Positions 16,216 through 24,328 of a DNA stretch of 64,000 nucleotides are shown here, piece after piece. The stretch is from Marmoricola sp. URHB0036 (lineage in GTDB: Bacteria; Actinomycetota; Actinomycetes; Propionibacteriales; Nocardioidaceae), in NCBI RefSeq assembly GCF_000426045.1, contig NZ_AUEP01000003.1:310001-374000 (forward strand). The letters run 5' to 3'. The position numbers and the translations under genes are program-made. The notes beneath the pieces were generated by a model. That model was not told the DNA's origin, searched no databases, and worked only from the letters and a program-made list of their open reading frames with translations. Numbering within the stretch: position 1 is the first letter of the stretch; the number at the start of each line of letters is the position of its first letter.

Positions 16216-17043
16216 GTGAGCGAGTACTCCTTCGTCAAGGGCCACGGCACCGAGAACGACTTCGTGCTGGTCCCGGACGCCAACGGCAAGCACGAGCTGA
16301 CGCCCGAGCAGGTGGCCCGGCTGTGCGACCGCCGGGCCGGGATCGGCGGCGACGGCGTGATCCGGGTGGTGCGTACCGACGCGACCGAGGACCCGGCGGC
16401 GGTGGCCGCGCGGGGTGAGGCGACCTGGTTCATGGACTACCGCAACAGCGACGGCTCGCTCAGCGAGATGTGCGGCAACGGCATCCGGGTGCTCGGCCAC
16501 TTCCTGGTCACCCACGCCGACGTGGATCCCCGCAACCCGTTGCCCATCGCCACCCGCGCCGGCGTCAAGACGCTCACCTTCGACGCCGACACCGTCACCG
16601 TCGACATGGGTACGCCTCAGGTGCTCGGCGACACGGTTGTGCGTGTCGGAGATCGCGAGCTCAGGGCCACCAACGTCAGCATGGGCAACCCGCACGCGGT
16701 CACGTTCGTCGACGACCTGGCCGAGGCCGGCGAGTTGCGTGAGGTGCCGGGTCACGACGAGGCGACCTATCCCGACGGCGTCAACGTCGAGTTCGTCGTA
16801 CGCCGCGGCGACCACCACGTCGCCATGCGGGTGCACGAGCGCGGCTCGGGCGAGACCCGGTCCTGCGGCACCGGTGCCTGCGCGGTGATGGTGGCGGCGG
16901 CGGTCGCCGACGATGCCGACCGCGGTACGCCGTACACCGTCGACCTGCCCGGCGGCACCCTGCAGATCGTCTGGACCGAGGACGACCGGATCCTGATGAC
17001 CGGCCCGGCTGTGCTGACCGCCGAAGGGGTCACCGCCCTCTAG
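16216..17043 (+). CDS. dapF: diaminopimelate epimerase DapF
   Basis: A 275-residue enzyme converting LL- to meso-diaminopimelate for lysine and peptidoglycan synthesis. The two catalytic cysteines are C86 in SEMCGNGIRV and C217 in SCGTGACAV, and FVKGHGTENDF at the N-terminus and NVSMGNPHAV are family signatures. GTG 16216 is chosen because AGGA (16204-16207) precedes it at eight bases and the family N-terminus begins there; an upstream ATG would add an atypical Pro/Arg stretch coded by the palindrome. Cytosolic and single-copy in most actinobacteria. Confidence 0.96.
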   Translation: MSEYSFVKGHGTENDFVLVPDANGKHELTPEQVARLCDRRAGIGGDGVIRVVRTDATEDPAAVAARGEATWFMDYRNSDGSLSEMCGNGIRVLGHFLVTHADVDPRNPLPIATRAGVKTLTFDADTVTVDMGTPQVLGDTVVRVGDRELRATNVSMGNPHAVTFVDDLAEAGELREVPGHDEATYPDGVNVEFVVRRGDHHVAMRVHERGSGETRSCGTGACAVMVAAAVADDADRGTPYTVDLPGGTLQIVWTEDDRILMTGPAVLTAEGVTAL

Positions 17044-17052
17044 TGAACCGAC

Positions 17053-17102
17053 CTTGCGTCATACGTTTCGTGGCCTCGAGGCCCCCATTCGTATGACGCA
17101 AG
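17053..17102. repeat. long inverted repeat between dapF and SDR genes
   Basis: CTTGCGTCATACG (17053-17065) pairs perfectly with CGTATGACGCAAG (17090-17102). The 24-base loop contains the palindrome GGCCTCGAGGCC (17072-17083). This repeats the nested plan of the element at 11680-11750. It lies nine bases after the dapF stop and just before the next promoter. Confidence 0.75.
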
Positions 17103-17110
17103 CAGGGTCG

Positions 17111-17116
17111 TAGGCT
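17111..17116 (+). promoter_or_regulatory. -10 hexamer TAGGCT, leaderless-type
   Basis: TAGGCT ends six bases before ATG 17123; no ribosome site. Confidence 0.55.
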
Positions 17117-17122
17117 CCCGGC

Positions 17123-17899
17123 ATGGACATCAACGGAGCCAGTGCAATCGTCACCGGCGGCGCCTCCGGCATCGGAGCAGCAGTCGCCCGTCAGCTCGCC
17201 GCCAAGGACGCGAAGGTGGTCGTCGCCGACCTGAACTCCGAGAAGGGCGAGGAGCTGGCCGGAGAGATCGGTGGCGTCTTCGCACCGGTCGACGTGACCA
17301 GGACCGAGCAGATCAAGGCCGCCATCGAGCAGGCGGAGGAGCTCGGTCCGATCCGCGCCCTGGTCAACTCCGCGGGCATCGGCTGGGCTCAGCGCACCGT
17401 CGGTCGGGATGGCTCCTACGACTCGGCCGCCGACCTCGAGGCCTTCTCCAAGGTGGTCGCGATCAACCTGATCGGCACCTTCGACTGCGTCCGCCTGGTG
17501 GGTACGGCGATGTCGCGCAACGAGCCGACCGAGTCCGGCGAGCGCGGTGCCATCGTCAACCTGGCCAGCGTGGCCGCCTTCGACGGGCAGATCGGCCAGG
17601 CGGCGTACTCCGCGTCGAAGGGTGGTGTGGTCGGCATGACCCTGCCGGTCGCCCGCGACCTCGCCGCGGTCGGCATCCGCCTCAACACCGTCGCCCCCGG
17701 CCTGATCGACACCCCGATCTACGGCGAGGGCGAGCAGTCCGAGCAGTTCAAGGCCAAGCTGGGCGAGAGCGTGCTGTTCCCCAAGCGGCTCGGCGTACCC
17801 GACGAGCTGGCCAGCATGGTCATCGAGTGCCTGACCAACTCCTACATGAACGCCGAGACCATCCGGGTCGACGGCGGGATCCGGATGCCTCCCAAGTAG
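17123..17899 (+). CDS. short-chain dehydrogenase, 3-hydroxyacyl-CoA dehydrogenase type 2-like
   Basis: A 258-residue NAD-dependent [11 protein letters not shown] at residues 11-18 binds the cofactor, [10 protein letters not shown] supplies the NAD-selecting Asp, NSAGIG is present, and the catalytic Ser and YSASK follow in [21 protein letters not shown]. The closest recognisable group is HSD17B10-like 3-hydroxyacyl-CoA dehydrogenase, which would place it in fatty or branched-chain acid oxidation. No beta-oxidation genes adjoin it, so the substrate remains open. It has its own leaderless-type promoter. Confidence 0.88.
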   Translation: MDINGASAIVTGGASGIGAAVARQLAAKDAKVVVADLNSEKGEELAGEIGGVFAPVDVTRTEQIKAAIEQAEELGPIRALVNSAGIGWAQRTVGRDGSYDSAADLEAFSKVVAINLIGTFDCVRLVGTAMSRNEPTESGERGAIVNLASVAAFDGQIGQAAYSASKGGVVGMTLPVARDLAAVGIRLNTVAPGLIDTPIYGEGEQSEQFKAKLGESVLFPKRLGVPDELASMVIECLTNSYMNAETIRVDGGIRMPPK

Positions 17900-17919
17900 G
17901 AAGATGACGGCAAGCCGCT

Positions 17920-17950
17920 CACTATGTTGAGTGACTTACTAGAGTAATGT
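17920..17950 (+). promoter_or_regulatory. two small palindromes and -10 TAATGT before the Mo-oxidoreductase
   Basis: CACT-ATGTTG-AGTG (17920-17933) and TTACT-AG-AGTAA (17936-17947) are stacked immediately before TAATGT (17945-17950), six bases from ATG 17957. The second palindrome overlaps the -10 element, so a bound regulator would block initiation. The regulator is unknown. Confidence 0.55.
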
Positions 17951-17956
17951 GGCGGC

Positions 17957-19186
17957 ATGGGGACGAACTCGGCCACCGCACACACCGCTGACAACACTTC
18001 CTCCGCCGCGGCCCTGAGCCGCCGCACGGTCCTCGGACTGGCCGCGGTCGGCGCGGGTGCTGCGGCGACGCGCCCCGGCGCGGCATCGGCAGAGACTCCA
18101 CCCGACGGGCCCATCCTCAAACCGCTGCCGGAGAAGGACTTCGTCGTCTACGGCAGCAACGCGGAGATGCGCTGGGACTCGGTCGACCACGATCGCTTCC
18201 TGACCCCGCAGCCGCGGTTGTTCGTCCGCAACGACACCAGCACACCGCGCATCGACCCGCACAGCTACCGGCTCGAGGTCTTCGGTGACGGCCTGAGGCA
18301 GGAGCGTTCCCGGGACGAGGCGGTCAGCCTGAGCCTGGCCGGCCTCAAGCGTCTGCCGCACACGAGGATCACCACCGTGCACGAGTGCACCGGCAACGGC
18401 CGCAGCTTCTACGGCACCCAGCAGGGGACGCCCGCCGCAGGCACGCAGTGGAAGCTCGGTGCCGTCGGCACGGTCACCTGGGAAGGAGTCCGGCTGCGGG
18501 AGGTGCTGCGTCGACTCGGCATCGCACCGGACGCCGTGGACGTGATGGCGACCGGCCTCGACCCGTCGTACGTCGACAAGGGCACCGACTACGGACCGGT
18601 GCGCCGGCCCATCCCGGTGGGGAAGGCACTCGACGACGTCCTGCTGGCGTGGGCGGCCAACGGACGCCGGTTGCTGCCCGACCACGGCTTCCCGCTGCGT
18701 CTCGTCGTGCCGGGCTGGGTCGGTATCGCCAGCATCAAGTGGCTGGGCTCGCTCGAGGTCTCACGCAGTCCGTTGACCTCGCCGTGGAACACCAAGTGGT
18801 ACCGGATGACCGGCGGCGACTGGCCCGCCGACAGTCCGCCGCTGACCACGAACCCGGTCCGGAGCGCCTGGGAGCTGGTCGAGGGCGAGAGCCTGTCCAG
18901 GCGCGGCGGGCGCGTGCTCCACGGTCGTTCCTGGAGTGGCGCGGGCCGGATCAAGCACGTGGAGGTGAGCGTCGACGGCGACACCTGGCACCGCGTGCGC
19001 CTCGAGGACCACCGCGACGGATGGGCTCGGTGGTCCTACCGCTGGCCGGGGGCCACGGCTGGCGATCACGCCCTGCTCGCCCGCGCCACCGACGTCCGCG
19101 GCCGCACCCAACCGGACGTGGCGCGGTTCAACGACGGTGGCTACTTCTTCGACGCCGTCGTGCGCCACCCGGTCGTCATCGTCTGA
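17957..19186 (+). CDS. exported sulfite-oxidase-type molybdopterin oxidoreductase
   Basis: 409 residues. SRRTVLGLAAVGAGAAA at residues 21-37 is a Tat-type signal, so the folded Mo enzyme is expected outside the membrane. HECTGNGRSFYG places the Mo-ligating cysteine at C144; PDHGFPLRLVVPGWVGIASIKWL is the cofactor-domain signature, and residues about 300-400 form the Ig-like dimerisation domain. No heme-binding or membrane partner is adjacent, so the electron acceptor is unknown. Relatives oxidise sulfite or reduce sulfoxides. ATG 17957 follows TAATGT directly. Confidence 0.88.
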   Translation: MGTNSATAHTADNTSSAAALSRRTVLGLAAVGAGAAATRPGAASAETPPDGPILKPLPEKDFVVYGSNAEMRWDSVDHDRFLTPQPRLFVRNDTSTPRIDPHSYRLEVFGDGLRQERSRDEAVSLSLAGLKRLPHTRITTVHECTGNGRSFYGTQQGTPAAGTQWKLGAVGTVTWEGVRLREVLRRLGIAPDAVDVMATGLDPSYVDKGTDYGPVRRPIPVGKALDDVLLAWAANGRRLLPDHGFPLRLVVPGWVGIASIKWLGSLEVSRSPLTSPWNTKWYRMTGGDWPADSPPLTTNPVRSAWELVEGESLSRRGGRVLHGRSWSGAGRIKHVEVSVDGDTWHRVRLEDHRDGWARWSYRWPGATAGDHALLARATDVRGRTQPDVARFNDGGYFFDAVVRHPVVIV

Positions 19187-19591
19187 GGCTGCTCTGCCGT
19201 CGCTGCCGGGCATCCGTCCCGCGCTGAGCGGAGTGGAGTGGCGGCGCCAGACCCGCCACCCGTCGTCGACCGGGATCCAGAGGTCGGAGACGACGAAGGG
19301 CCCGCTGCGGTCTTCGCCGAGCACGGTGGCTTCCATCCGGATCCGCTGCAGCACGACGCCGAGGTCGTCGCGGACCTCGAGCTTCTGCTCCTCGACCTCC
19401 CACGCGTGCACCACGTAGTCCGGCAGCATCTCGATCCAGGCGGAGCGGGGCACGACGGCCGGCGCCGGGTGGACCAGCACGAGTGCGAAGTGCTCGGCCA
19501 GGACGTCGACGGCCAGTGCGGCGTCGCGCGACAGCACGACCTGGTCGAAGTCGTCGGAGCGTACGGCGAGGTCGTCCGCGGAGAGAGGCAT
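18761..19591 (-). CDS. SnoaL/NTF2-like protein with long antisense tail (true C-terminus uncertain)
   Basis: Residues 1-125 (19591 to about 19217) look like a DUF4440/SnoaL-type domain: DQVVLSRDAALAVDVLAEHFALVLVHP-type start, then AWIEMLPDYVVHAWEVEE, SGPFVVSDLWIPVDDGWRVWRRHSTPL. Such proteins normally end there, but the frame has no stop and continues 150 residues antisense to the Mo-oxidoreductase gene. That tail looks like a shadow of the opposite gene. Either a stop was lost or a frameshift removed it (the next frame stops at 19176). Only the first 125 residues are well supported. Confidence 0.55.
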   Translation of the reverse strand: MPLSADDLAVRSDDFDQVVLSRDAALAVDVLAEHFALVLVHPAPAVVPRSAWIEMLPDYVVHAWEVEEQKLEVRDDLGVVLQRIRMEATVLGEDRSGPFVVSDLWIPVDDGWRVWRRHSTPLSAGRMPGSDGRAASDDDDRVAHDGVEEVATVVEPRHVRLGAAADVGGAGEQGVIASRGPRPAVGPPSPSVAVVLEAHAVPGVAVDAHLHVLDPARATPGTTVEHAPAAPGQALALDQLPGAPDRVRGQRRTVGGPVAAGHPVPLGVPRRGQRTA

Positions 19592-19653
19592 GCTCGCAGC
19601 CTGCGCCTCGGACTCCGTTCGCGCAAAGGCCGGGGAGGACGCGGTCAGCCGCC

Positions 19654-20001
19654 CTAGTGACCCGGGTTGCCCTCCGGGTTGCGCGGATGGGCCGGTAGGT
19701 CGTTGTCGGGATGCACCTCGGGCTCCCCGTCGTACGCCGACTGCTCGGGTGGGGGATCGCCCACCTTCTCGTCGGGGGGATGCGTCGGCGCCGTCCCGTA
19801 GGTGACCTCCTCGTCGACTCCGCGCACGGGCCCGGGACGCTCGCTGCTCACGCCCATCCCGCCGGCCAACCCGTCGGCGCTGTCGGCGTTGGGGTCCGAC
19901 TCCTCGATCTCGGTCGGAGGAGTCTGCCCCGAGTCACGGGTCGTGTCCGCCCCCGCGTGGTCAGGGGTCACGGTGCCGGTCTCGTCGGCCGGGTCGCTCA
20001 T
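19654..20001 (-). CDS. small acidic disordered protein (MSD-type)
   Basis: 115 residues beginning SDPADETGTVTPDHAGADTT, dominated by Asp, Glu, Pro, Gly and Thr; no fold, signal or membrane segment is visible. ATG 20001 has an AAGGAC ribosome site, and the longer open frame upstream is basic and unlike it, so it is excluded. It lies 31 bases downstream of the next small acidic gene on the same strand, forming a two-gene unit. Function unknown. Confidence 0.65.
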   Translation of the reverse strand: MSDPADETGTVTPDHAGADTTRDSGQTPPTEIEESDPNADSADGLAGGMGVSSERPGPVRGVDEEVTYGTAPTHPPDEKVGDPPPEQSAYDGEPEVHPDNDLPAHPRNPEGNPGH

Positions 20002-20032
20002 GTCGTGTCCTTCCGCTCGTTGGCGCCGAGGC

Positions 20033-20260
20033 TCATTGGGACGGCTGGTCCTCCGAGGTCCCGGCGTTCTCCTCCTGGAGGTCGTGGCCCTCGCCCGGCT
20101 CCGCACCCGGATCGGGCTGCTCCTCGTCGATCGGGATGGTGTGCCCGCCGCTCGCGGGGTGGGCCGAGGCGTCGTCGTCGTGGCCTCCGGGACGGTCACC
20201 GCTGGGCTGGTCGTCCCGCATCGGGCTTCCGGGCGGGGTCGGCTTCTCGGCGTCGCTCAT
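20033..20260 (-). CDS. small acidic disordered protein (MSD-type)
   Basis: 75 residues beginning SDAEKPTPPGSPMRDDQPSGD; rich in Asp, Glu, Pro, His and Gly with no fold that I recognise. ATG 20260 is preceded by GCAGGAC at ribosome-site distance. First gene of a two-gene minus-strand unit with 19654-20001, divergent from the gamma-glutamyltransferase. Both proteins start Met-Ser-Asp, as does the gene at 11777. Confidence 0.65.
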   Translation of the reverse strand: MSDAEKPTPPGSPMRDDQPSGDRPGGHDDDASAHPASGGHTIPIDEEQPDPGAEPGEGHDLQEENAGTSEDQPSQ

Positions 20261-20367
20261 GTCCTGCGGCGTACCCGACGCGGGCCGCCGACAAACACCT
20301 CGCGTTTGCGTGCGGGACCGCTGCGTGTCTTGAATGTTGGCAAGGTCAACGTCTCGGGAGGCCACTC

Positions 20368-22215
20368 ATGTCGCACGTCCGTCGCCGGTTCATCGCCACC
20401 GGAGCTGCTCTGCTCACCGGCTTCGCTGGGCTCGCCGCCACCACGTCACCGGCCCAGGGGAGCAGCGCCTCCCCGGCGCCGGCGCCGTACGACCTCAAGA
20501 CACCCACCAGCAAGGGGTACGGCGGTGCGGTGAGCTCGGTCGACCCGGAGGCCTCCAGGATCGGTCTCCAGGTGCTCGAGCGCGGTGGCAACGCCGTCGA
20601 CGCGGCCGTCGCGACCGCGGCTGCACTCGGCGTCACCGAGCCCTACAGCTCCGGGATCGGGGGCGGCGGCTACTTCGTGCACTACGACGCCCGCACCGGC
20701 AAGGTCGGCACCATCGACGGCCGCGAGACGGCCCCGAGGACGATGCCGCACGACGCCTTCATCGACCCCAAGACCGGCAAGCCCTACAACTTCACTCCCG
20801 AGCTGGTCACCAGCGGCGTCTCCGTCGGTACGCCGGGATCGCTGGCGACCTGGAACACGGCACTGAAGCGCTGGGGCACCACCAGCATCGGCCAGGCGCT
20901 GCGGCCGGCGACCCGGCTGGCCGACCGGGGCTTCGAGGTCGACAAGACGTTCAACCTCCAGACGAGCGAGAACCAGCGCCGGTTCGCGAACTTCCCGGCG
21001 ACCAGCAAGCTGTACCTGCCCGGTGGCAAGCCACCCGCCGTCGGGTCGATCCTGCGCAACCCCGACCTGGCGGCCACCTACCGCCTGATCGCCAAGCGCG
21101 GCATCCGGGCCTTCTACGACGGTCCGCTCGCCAGGCAGATCGCGCGCACCGCACAGCACCCGCCGAAGCGGGCCCACCCCGACCTGCCGATCCCGCCCGG
21201 ATACCTGCACGCCCGGGACCTCGCGCGCTACCGGGTCAAGCAGCAAGCCCCCACCCATGTCGGCTACCGCGGCCTCGACGTCTACGGGATGGCGCCGTCG
21301 TCCTCCGGCGGCACGACGGTCGGCGAGGCACTGAACATCCTCGAGCGCTTCCGCCTGCGCGGCATGTCCGACACCGACGCGCTGCACCACTACCTCGAGG
21401 CGAGCGCCCTGGCCTTCGCCGACCGCGGCGCGTACGTCGGTGACCCGGCGTACGTCCACGTCCCGCAGCAGGCCCTGCTCTCCGACAGGTACGCCGCCGA
21501 ACGCGCCTGCCAGATCAACCCGACGAAGGCGCTCACCAAGCCGGTGGACCCCGGAAACGTCCACCACTACGACGGGAAGTGCGGTGGAGCGACGGCTCGC
21601 CCCAACGCCAAGCCCGACACCGAGAACGTCAACACGACCAACCTGACCGTGGCCGACAAGTGGGGCAACATCGTCGAGTACACGCTCACCATCGAGCAGA
21701 CCGGTGGCTCGGGGATCGTGGTGCCCGGCCGCGGCTTCCTGCTCAACAACGAGCTGACCGACTTCACTGCGGTCTACGACAAGGCCGACCCCAACCGGAT
21801 CGACCCCGGCAAGCGGCCGCGCTCGTCGATCTCGCCGACCATCGTGCTGCGCAACGGCAAGCCGGTGCTGGCCCTCGGGTCGCCCGGGGGCTCGACGATC
21901 ATCACGACCGTGCTGCAGATGCTGTTCAACCGCTACGACCGCAACATGAGCATCGAGCAGGCCATCGCGGCACCGCGTGCCTCGCAGCGCAACACCGCCG
22001 ACGTCACCGCAGAACAGGCGTTCATCGACGAGTACGGCGACCAGCTGAAGGCCTACGGACACACCTTCGTGCCAGCCGGTGATCCGGGCACGACGGCGGC
22101 CGAGATCGGTGCGGCGACGGCGATCGAGCTCGGTCCGCGCGGCTACCTGACGGCGGTCGCGGAGCCGACCCGCCGCGGCGGCGGCTCGGCGCTGGTGGTG
22201 TCGCCGGGGCGCTGA
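20368..22215 (+). CDS. ggt: gamma-glutamyltransferase, secreted
   Basis: A 615-residue Ntn-hydrolase precursor that cleaves gamma-glutamyl bonds outside the membrane. A signal peptide covers about residues 1-33 (RRRFIATGAALLTGFAGLAA). The self-processing site is at T423-T424 in NVNTTNLTVAD; the new N-terminal threonine is the nucleophile. Downstream TGGSGIVVPGRGFLLNNELTDF and KRPRSSISPTIV provide substrate and oxyanion contacts. GGGAGG precedes ATG 20368. Mycothiol-using actinobacteria may use such enzymes on amino-acid conjugates; the physiological substrate is inferred only. The 3' end overlaps the histidine-kinase gene by 73 bases, convergently. Confidence 0.93.
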   Translation: MSHVRRRFIATGAALLTGFAGLAATTSPAQGSSASPAPAPYDLKTPTSKGYGGAVSSVDPEASRIGLQVLERGGNAVDAAVATAAALGVTEPYSSGIGGGGYFVHYDARTGKVGTIDGRETAPRTMPHDAFIDPKTGKPYNFTPELVTSGVSVGTPGSLATWNTALKRWGTTSIGQALRPATRLADRGFEVDKTFNLQTSENQRRFANFPATSKLYLPGGKPPAVGSILRNPDLAATYRLIAKRGIRAFYDGPLARQIARTAQHPPKRAHPDLPIPPGYLHARDLARYRVKQQAPTHVGYRGLDVYGMAPSSSGGTTVGEALNILERFRLRGMSDTDALHHYLEASALAFADRGAYVGDPAYVHVPQQALLSDRYAAERACQINPTKALTKPVDPGNVHHYDGKCGGATARPNAKPDTENVNTTNLTVADKWGNIVEYTLTIEQTGGSGIVVPGRGFLLNNELTDFTAVYDKADPNRIDPGKRPRSSISPTIVLRNGKPVLALGSPGGSTIITTVLQMLFNRYDRNMSIEQAIAAPRASQRNTADVTAEQAFIDEYGDQLKAYGHTFVPAGDPGTTAAEIGAATAIELGPRGYLTAVAEPTRRGGGSALVVSPGR

Positions 22216-24248
22216 TCTTCAGGCTCGGGCCTGGGGTCGGCCGGCAGCGTGAACACCAGGGTGGTGCCGCGTCCGTCGAGCCCCTCGCGCGCAGAGATGC
22301 GGCCTCCGTGCCGCTCGACGGCGCGGGCGCAGATGGCCAGGCCGAGGCCGGTGCCGGGGTAGCCGCCCGAGCTCGAGGCACGGTAGAAGCTGTCGAAGAT
22401 GCGGCCGCGCTCGCCACGTGGGATGCCGATGCCGTCGTCGGCCACCCGGACCTCCAGCATGTCGCCCACCAGCTCACTACCGATGAGCACGTGCGGCGTC
22501 GTACCCGGAGCGACGTACTTCACCGCGTTGCCGATGACGTTCGAGAGCAGCTGCCCGAGCAGCGTGCGGTCGGCGATCACCTGGCCCAGCGGCCCGTGCT
22601 CGATGACCGGCCGCACGTCGGCGTACACCTCTCGTTGCTCGCGGGCGACCTGCTCGACCATGCCGGTGAGGGACAGCGAGACCGGGGAGAGGGTCGCGCT
22701 CTGGGCCTGCGAGTAGGCCAGCAGATCGGCGATCAGCTGCTCCATGCGGGCGGCCGCGGTCTCGATGCGACGCAGGCTCGATCGCGGAGCCGTCACATTG
22801 ACCCCGAGCTCGTCGAGCTGGTCAGCGAGGATCTCCGCCCAGCTGCCGACCCCGGTCAGCGGGGCCTTGAGGTCGTGGGCGACCGTGCCGGCGAAGGCCT
22901 GCAGCTCGCGGCGGTGCGTGCGCTCCTGGGTGACGTCGTGGATGACGACGACCGCCATGGTCCCGCCGTCCGCCTGTGGACGAGGCAACGGCAGGGCGCC
23001 GACGGAGAGGACCGCCTGCTGGCCGGTACTCGGGTCGATGCGCAGGATGTCCTCCGCGGCAACCAGCTCACCGGCCAGGGCACGGGTGTGGGGGAGGTCG
23101 TCGCGCTCGATCGAGGTGCCGTCGAGGTGGAAGATCCCGTAGTCGTCCGGTGCGTCCTGGCCCGTCGTACGACGCGGCCCCATCATCGCCTCGGCCGCGG
23201 GGTTCCGCATCATCACCTCGCCGGACCCCTCGAGGACGATGAGGCCGTCGGTCATCACGTTCATCACCGCGTCGAGCAGCTCCGCGCGGGACGTGGCCCG
23301 AGCCTCGGACGCCGTCGCTCGGGCGTAGAGCGCTGCACGCTCGGCTCCGCCCAGCGACAGCAGCATCACCACCACCGAGGTGACGAAGGCGTAGACCTGC
23401 ACGGTGATCGCCCGCGCAGTCAGGTCCTCGATCGCGCCGAACGGTCCCAACCCGACCTGGGTGTAGAGCACCGCGATGGTCGCGAAGACCGAGGTGTAGA
23501 CACCGCCGACGACGGGGGAGAACCGGTAGCCCAGCCAGATCGAGGCCACGATCATCGCGTAGGCGATCGGCAACGCATCCGCGTTGCGGAACATCACCAC
23601 AGCCGCGCCGATCGAGAGCACGCTGACCGTGACCAGCTCGAGGCCCCAGTAGCGCCGGAGCTTGGGGGTCAGGATCGCCGCCCAGCCGTTGCGGGCGTGG
23701 GCGCGGAACACCGTGGTGAGCACCCCCAGCACGGAGGTGACGACGATGAAGGTGCTGGCTGCGTTGCGCACCACCCAGGCCACGAGGTCCTCGCCTGACA
23801 CCGAGCCGTTGTTGACGAGTGCGGCCGCCATGCCGGGTACGGCGCTGACCGCGCCCGCGACGGCGCACGCGATGCCGACGTCGATGAGGTCGCGCGTCTT
23901 GGCCAGCCGTCGCGGCAGCCTGCCCCAGAACGACGTCCCCTCGGTGAGCGCGCTGAAGGCCCGCACGGTGAGTCCGACGGTGAGGTTCGCGATGCCGTAC
24001 AGGACCGCTGCGAGCGGGTCCACGCCCAGCGCGACGTCGAGCACCGTGGTCCCGACCACCAGCAGCGCCGAGCTGAACCACACCTGCTCCCGGCTGCGGG
24101 CGTCCATCAGCCAGAGCGCGGCAAGTCCGGCCGCGGGCCAGAAGAAGAAGACACCGTCGGCCTGCGAGCCCACCAGCCGCCCGAGGTCCACCGCGACCAG
24201 GTACAGCGCTAGGTGGGCCAGGGTTGCTCCTGGGCGAAGGGACGCCAT
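22143..24248 (-). CDS. MASE1-type membrane sensor histidine kinase with PAS domain
   Basis: About 701 residues. The first 300 contain eight or so membrane helices and FFFWPAAGLAALWL, as in MASE1 sensors. A PAS-like segment follows (ELLDAVMNVMTDGLIVLEGSGEVMMRNPAAEAMMG in outline), then the HisKA box AGTVAHDLKAPL, the N box NVIGNAVKY, DDGIGIP and GTGLGL. No response-regulator gene is adjacent, so it is an orphan kinase. The start is uncertain: ATG 24248 has purine-rich GGGGAG before it; ATG 24287 is also in frame. Signal unknown. Confidence 0.88.
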   Translation of the reverse strand: MASLRPGATLAHLALYLVAVDLGRLVGSQADGVFFFWPAAGLAALWLMDARSREQVWFSSALLVVGTTVLDVALGVDPLAAVLYGIANLTVGLTVRAFSALTEGTSFWGRLPRRLAKTRDLIDVGIACAVAGAVSAVPGMAAALVNNGSVSGEDLVAWVVRNAASTFIVVTSVLGVLTTVFRAHARNGWAAILTPKLRRYWGLELVTVSVLSIGAAVVMFRNADALPIAYAMIVASIWLGYRFSPVVGGVYTSVFATIAVLYTQVGLGPFGAIEDLTARAITVQVYAFVTSVVVMLLSLGGAERAALYARATASEARATSRAELLDAVMNVMTDGLIVLEGSGEVMMRNPAAEAMMGPRRTTGQDAPDDYGIFHLDGTSIERDDLPHTRALAGELVAAEDILRIDPSTGQQAVLSVGALPLPRPQADGGTMAVVVIHDVTQERTHRRELQAFAGTVAHDLKAPLTGVGSWAEILADQLDELGVNVTAPRSSLRRIETAAARMEQLIADLLAYSQAQSATLSPVSLSLTGMVEQVAREQREVYADVRPVIEHGPLGQVIADRTLLGQLLSNVIGNAVKYVAPGTTPHVLIGSELVGDMLEVRVADDGIGIPRGERGRIFDSFYRASSSGGYPGTGLGLAICARAVERHGGRISAREGLDGRGTTLVFTLPADPRPEPEDQRPGDTTSAEPPPRRVGSATAVR

Positions 24249-24313
24249 CTCCCCAGTCTCTCCAGCAAACTGCACAAATACACCCATATCGGGAATTGGG
24301 TTGCGCACGCGCC

Positions 24314-24319
24314 TAGTCT
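24314..24319 (+). promoter_or_regulatory. -10 hexamer TAGTCT before hflX
   Basis: GCGCCTAGTCTG occurs here and again, identically, before the EEP gene (25818-25829). TAGTCT ends nine bases before ATG 24329. Confidence 0.55.
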
Positions 24320-24328
24320 GGAGCCCGT

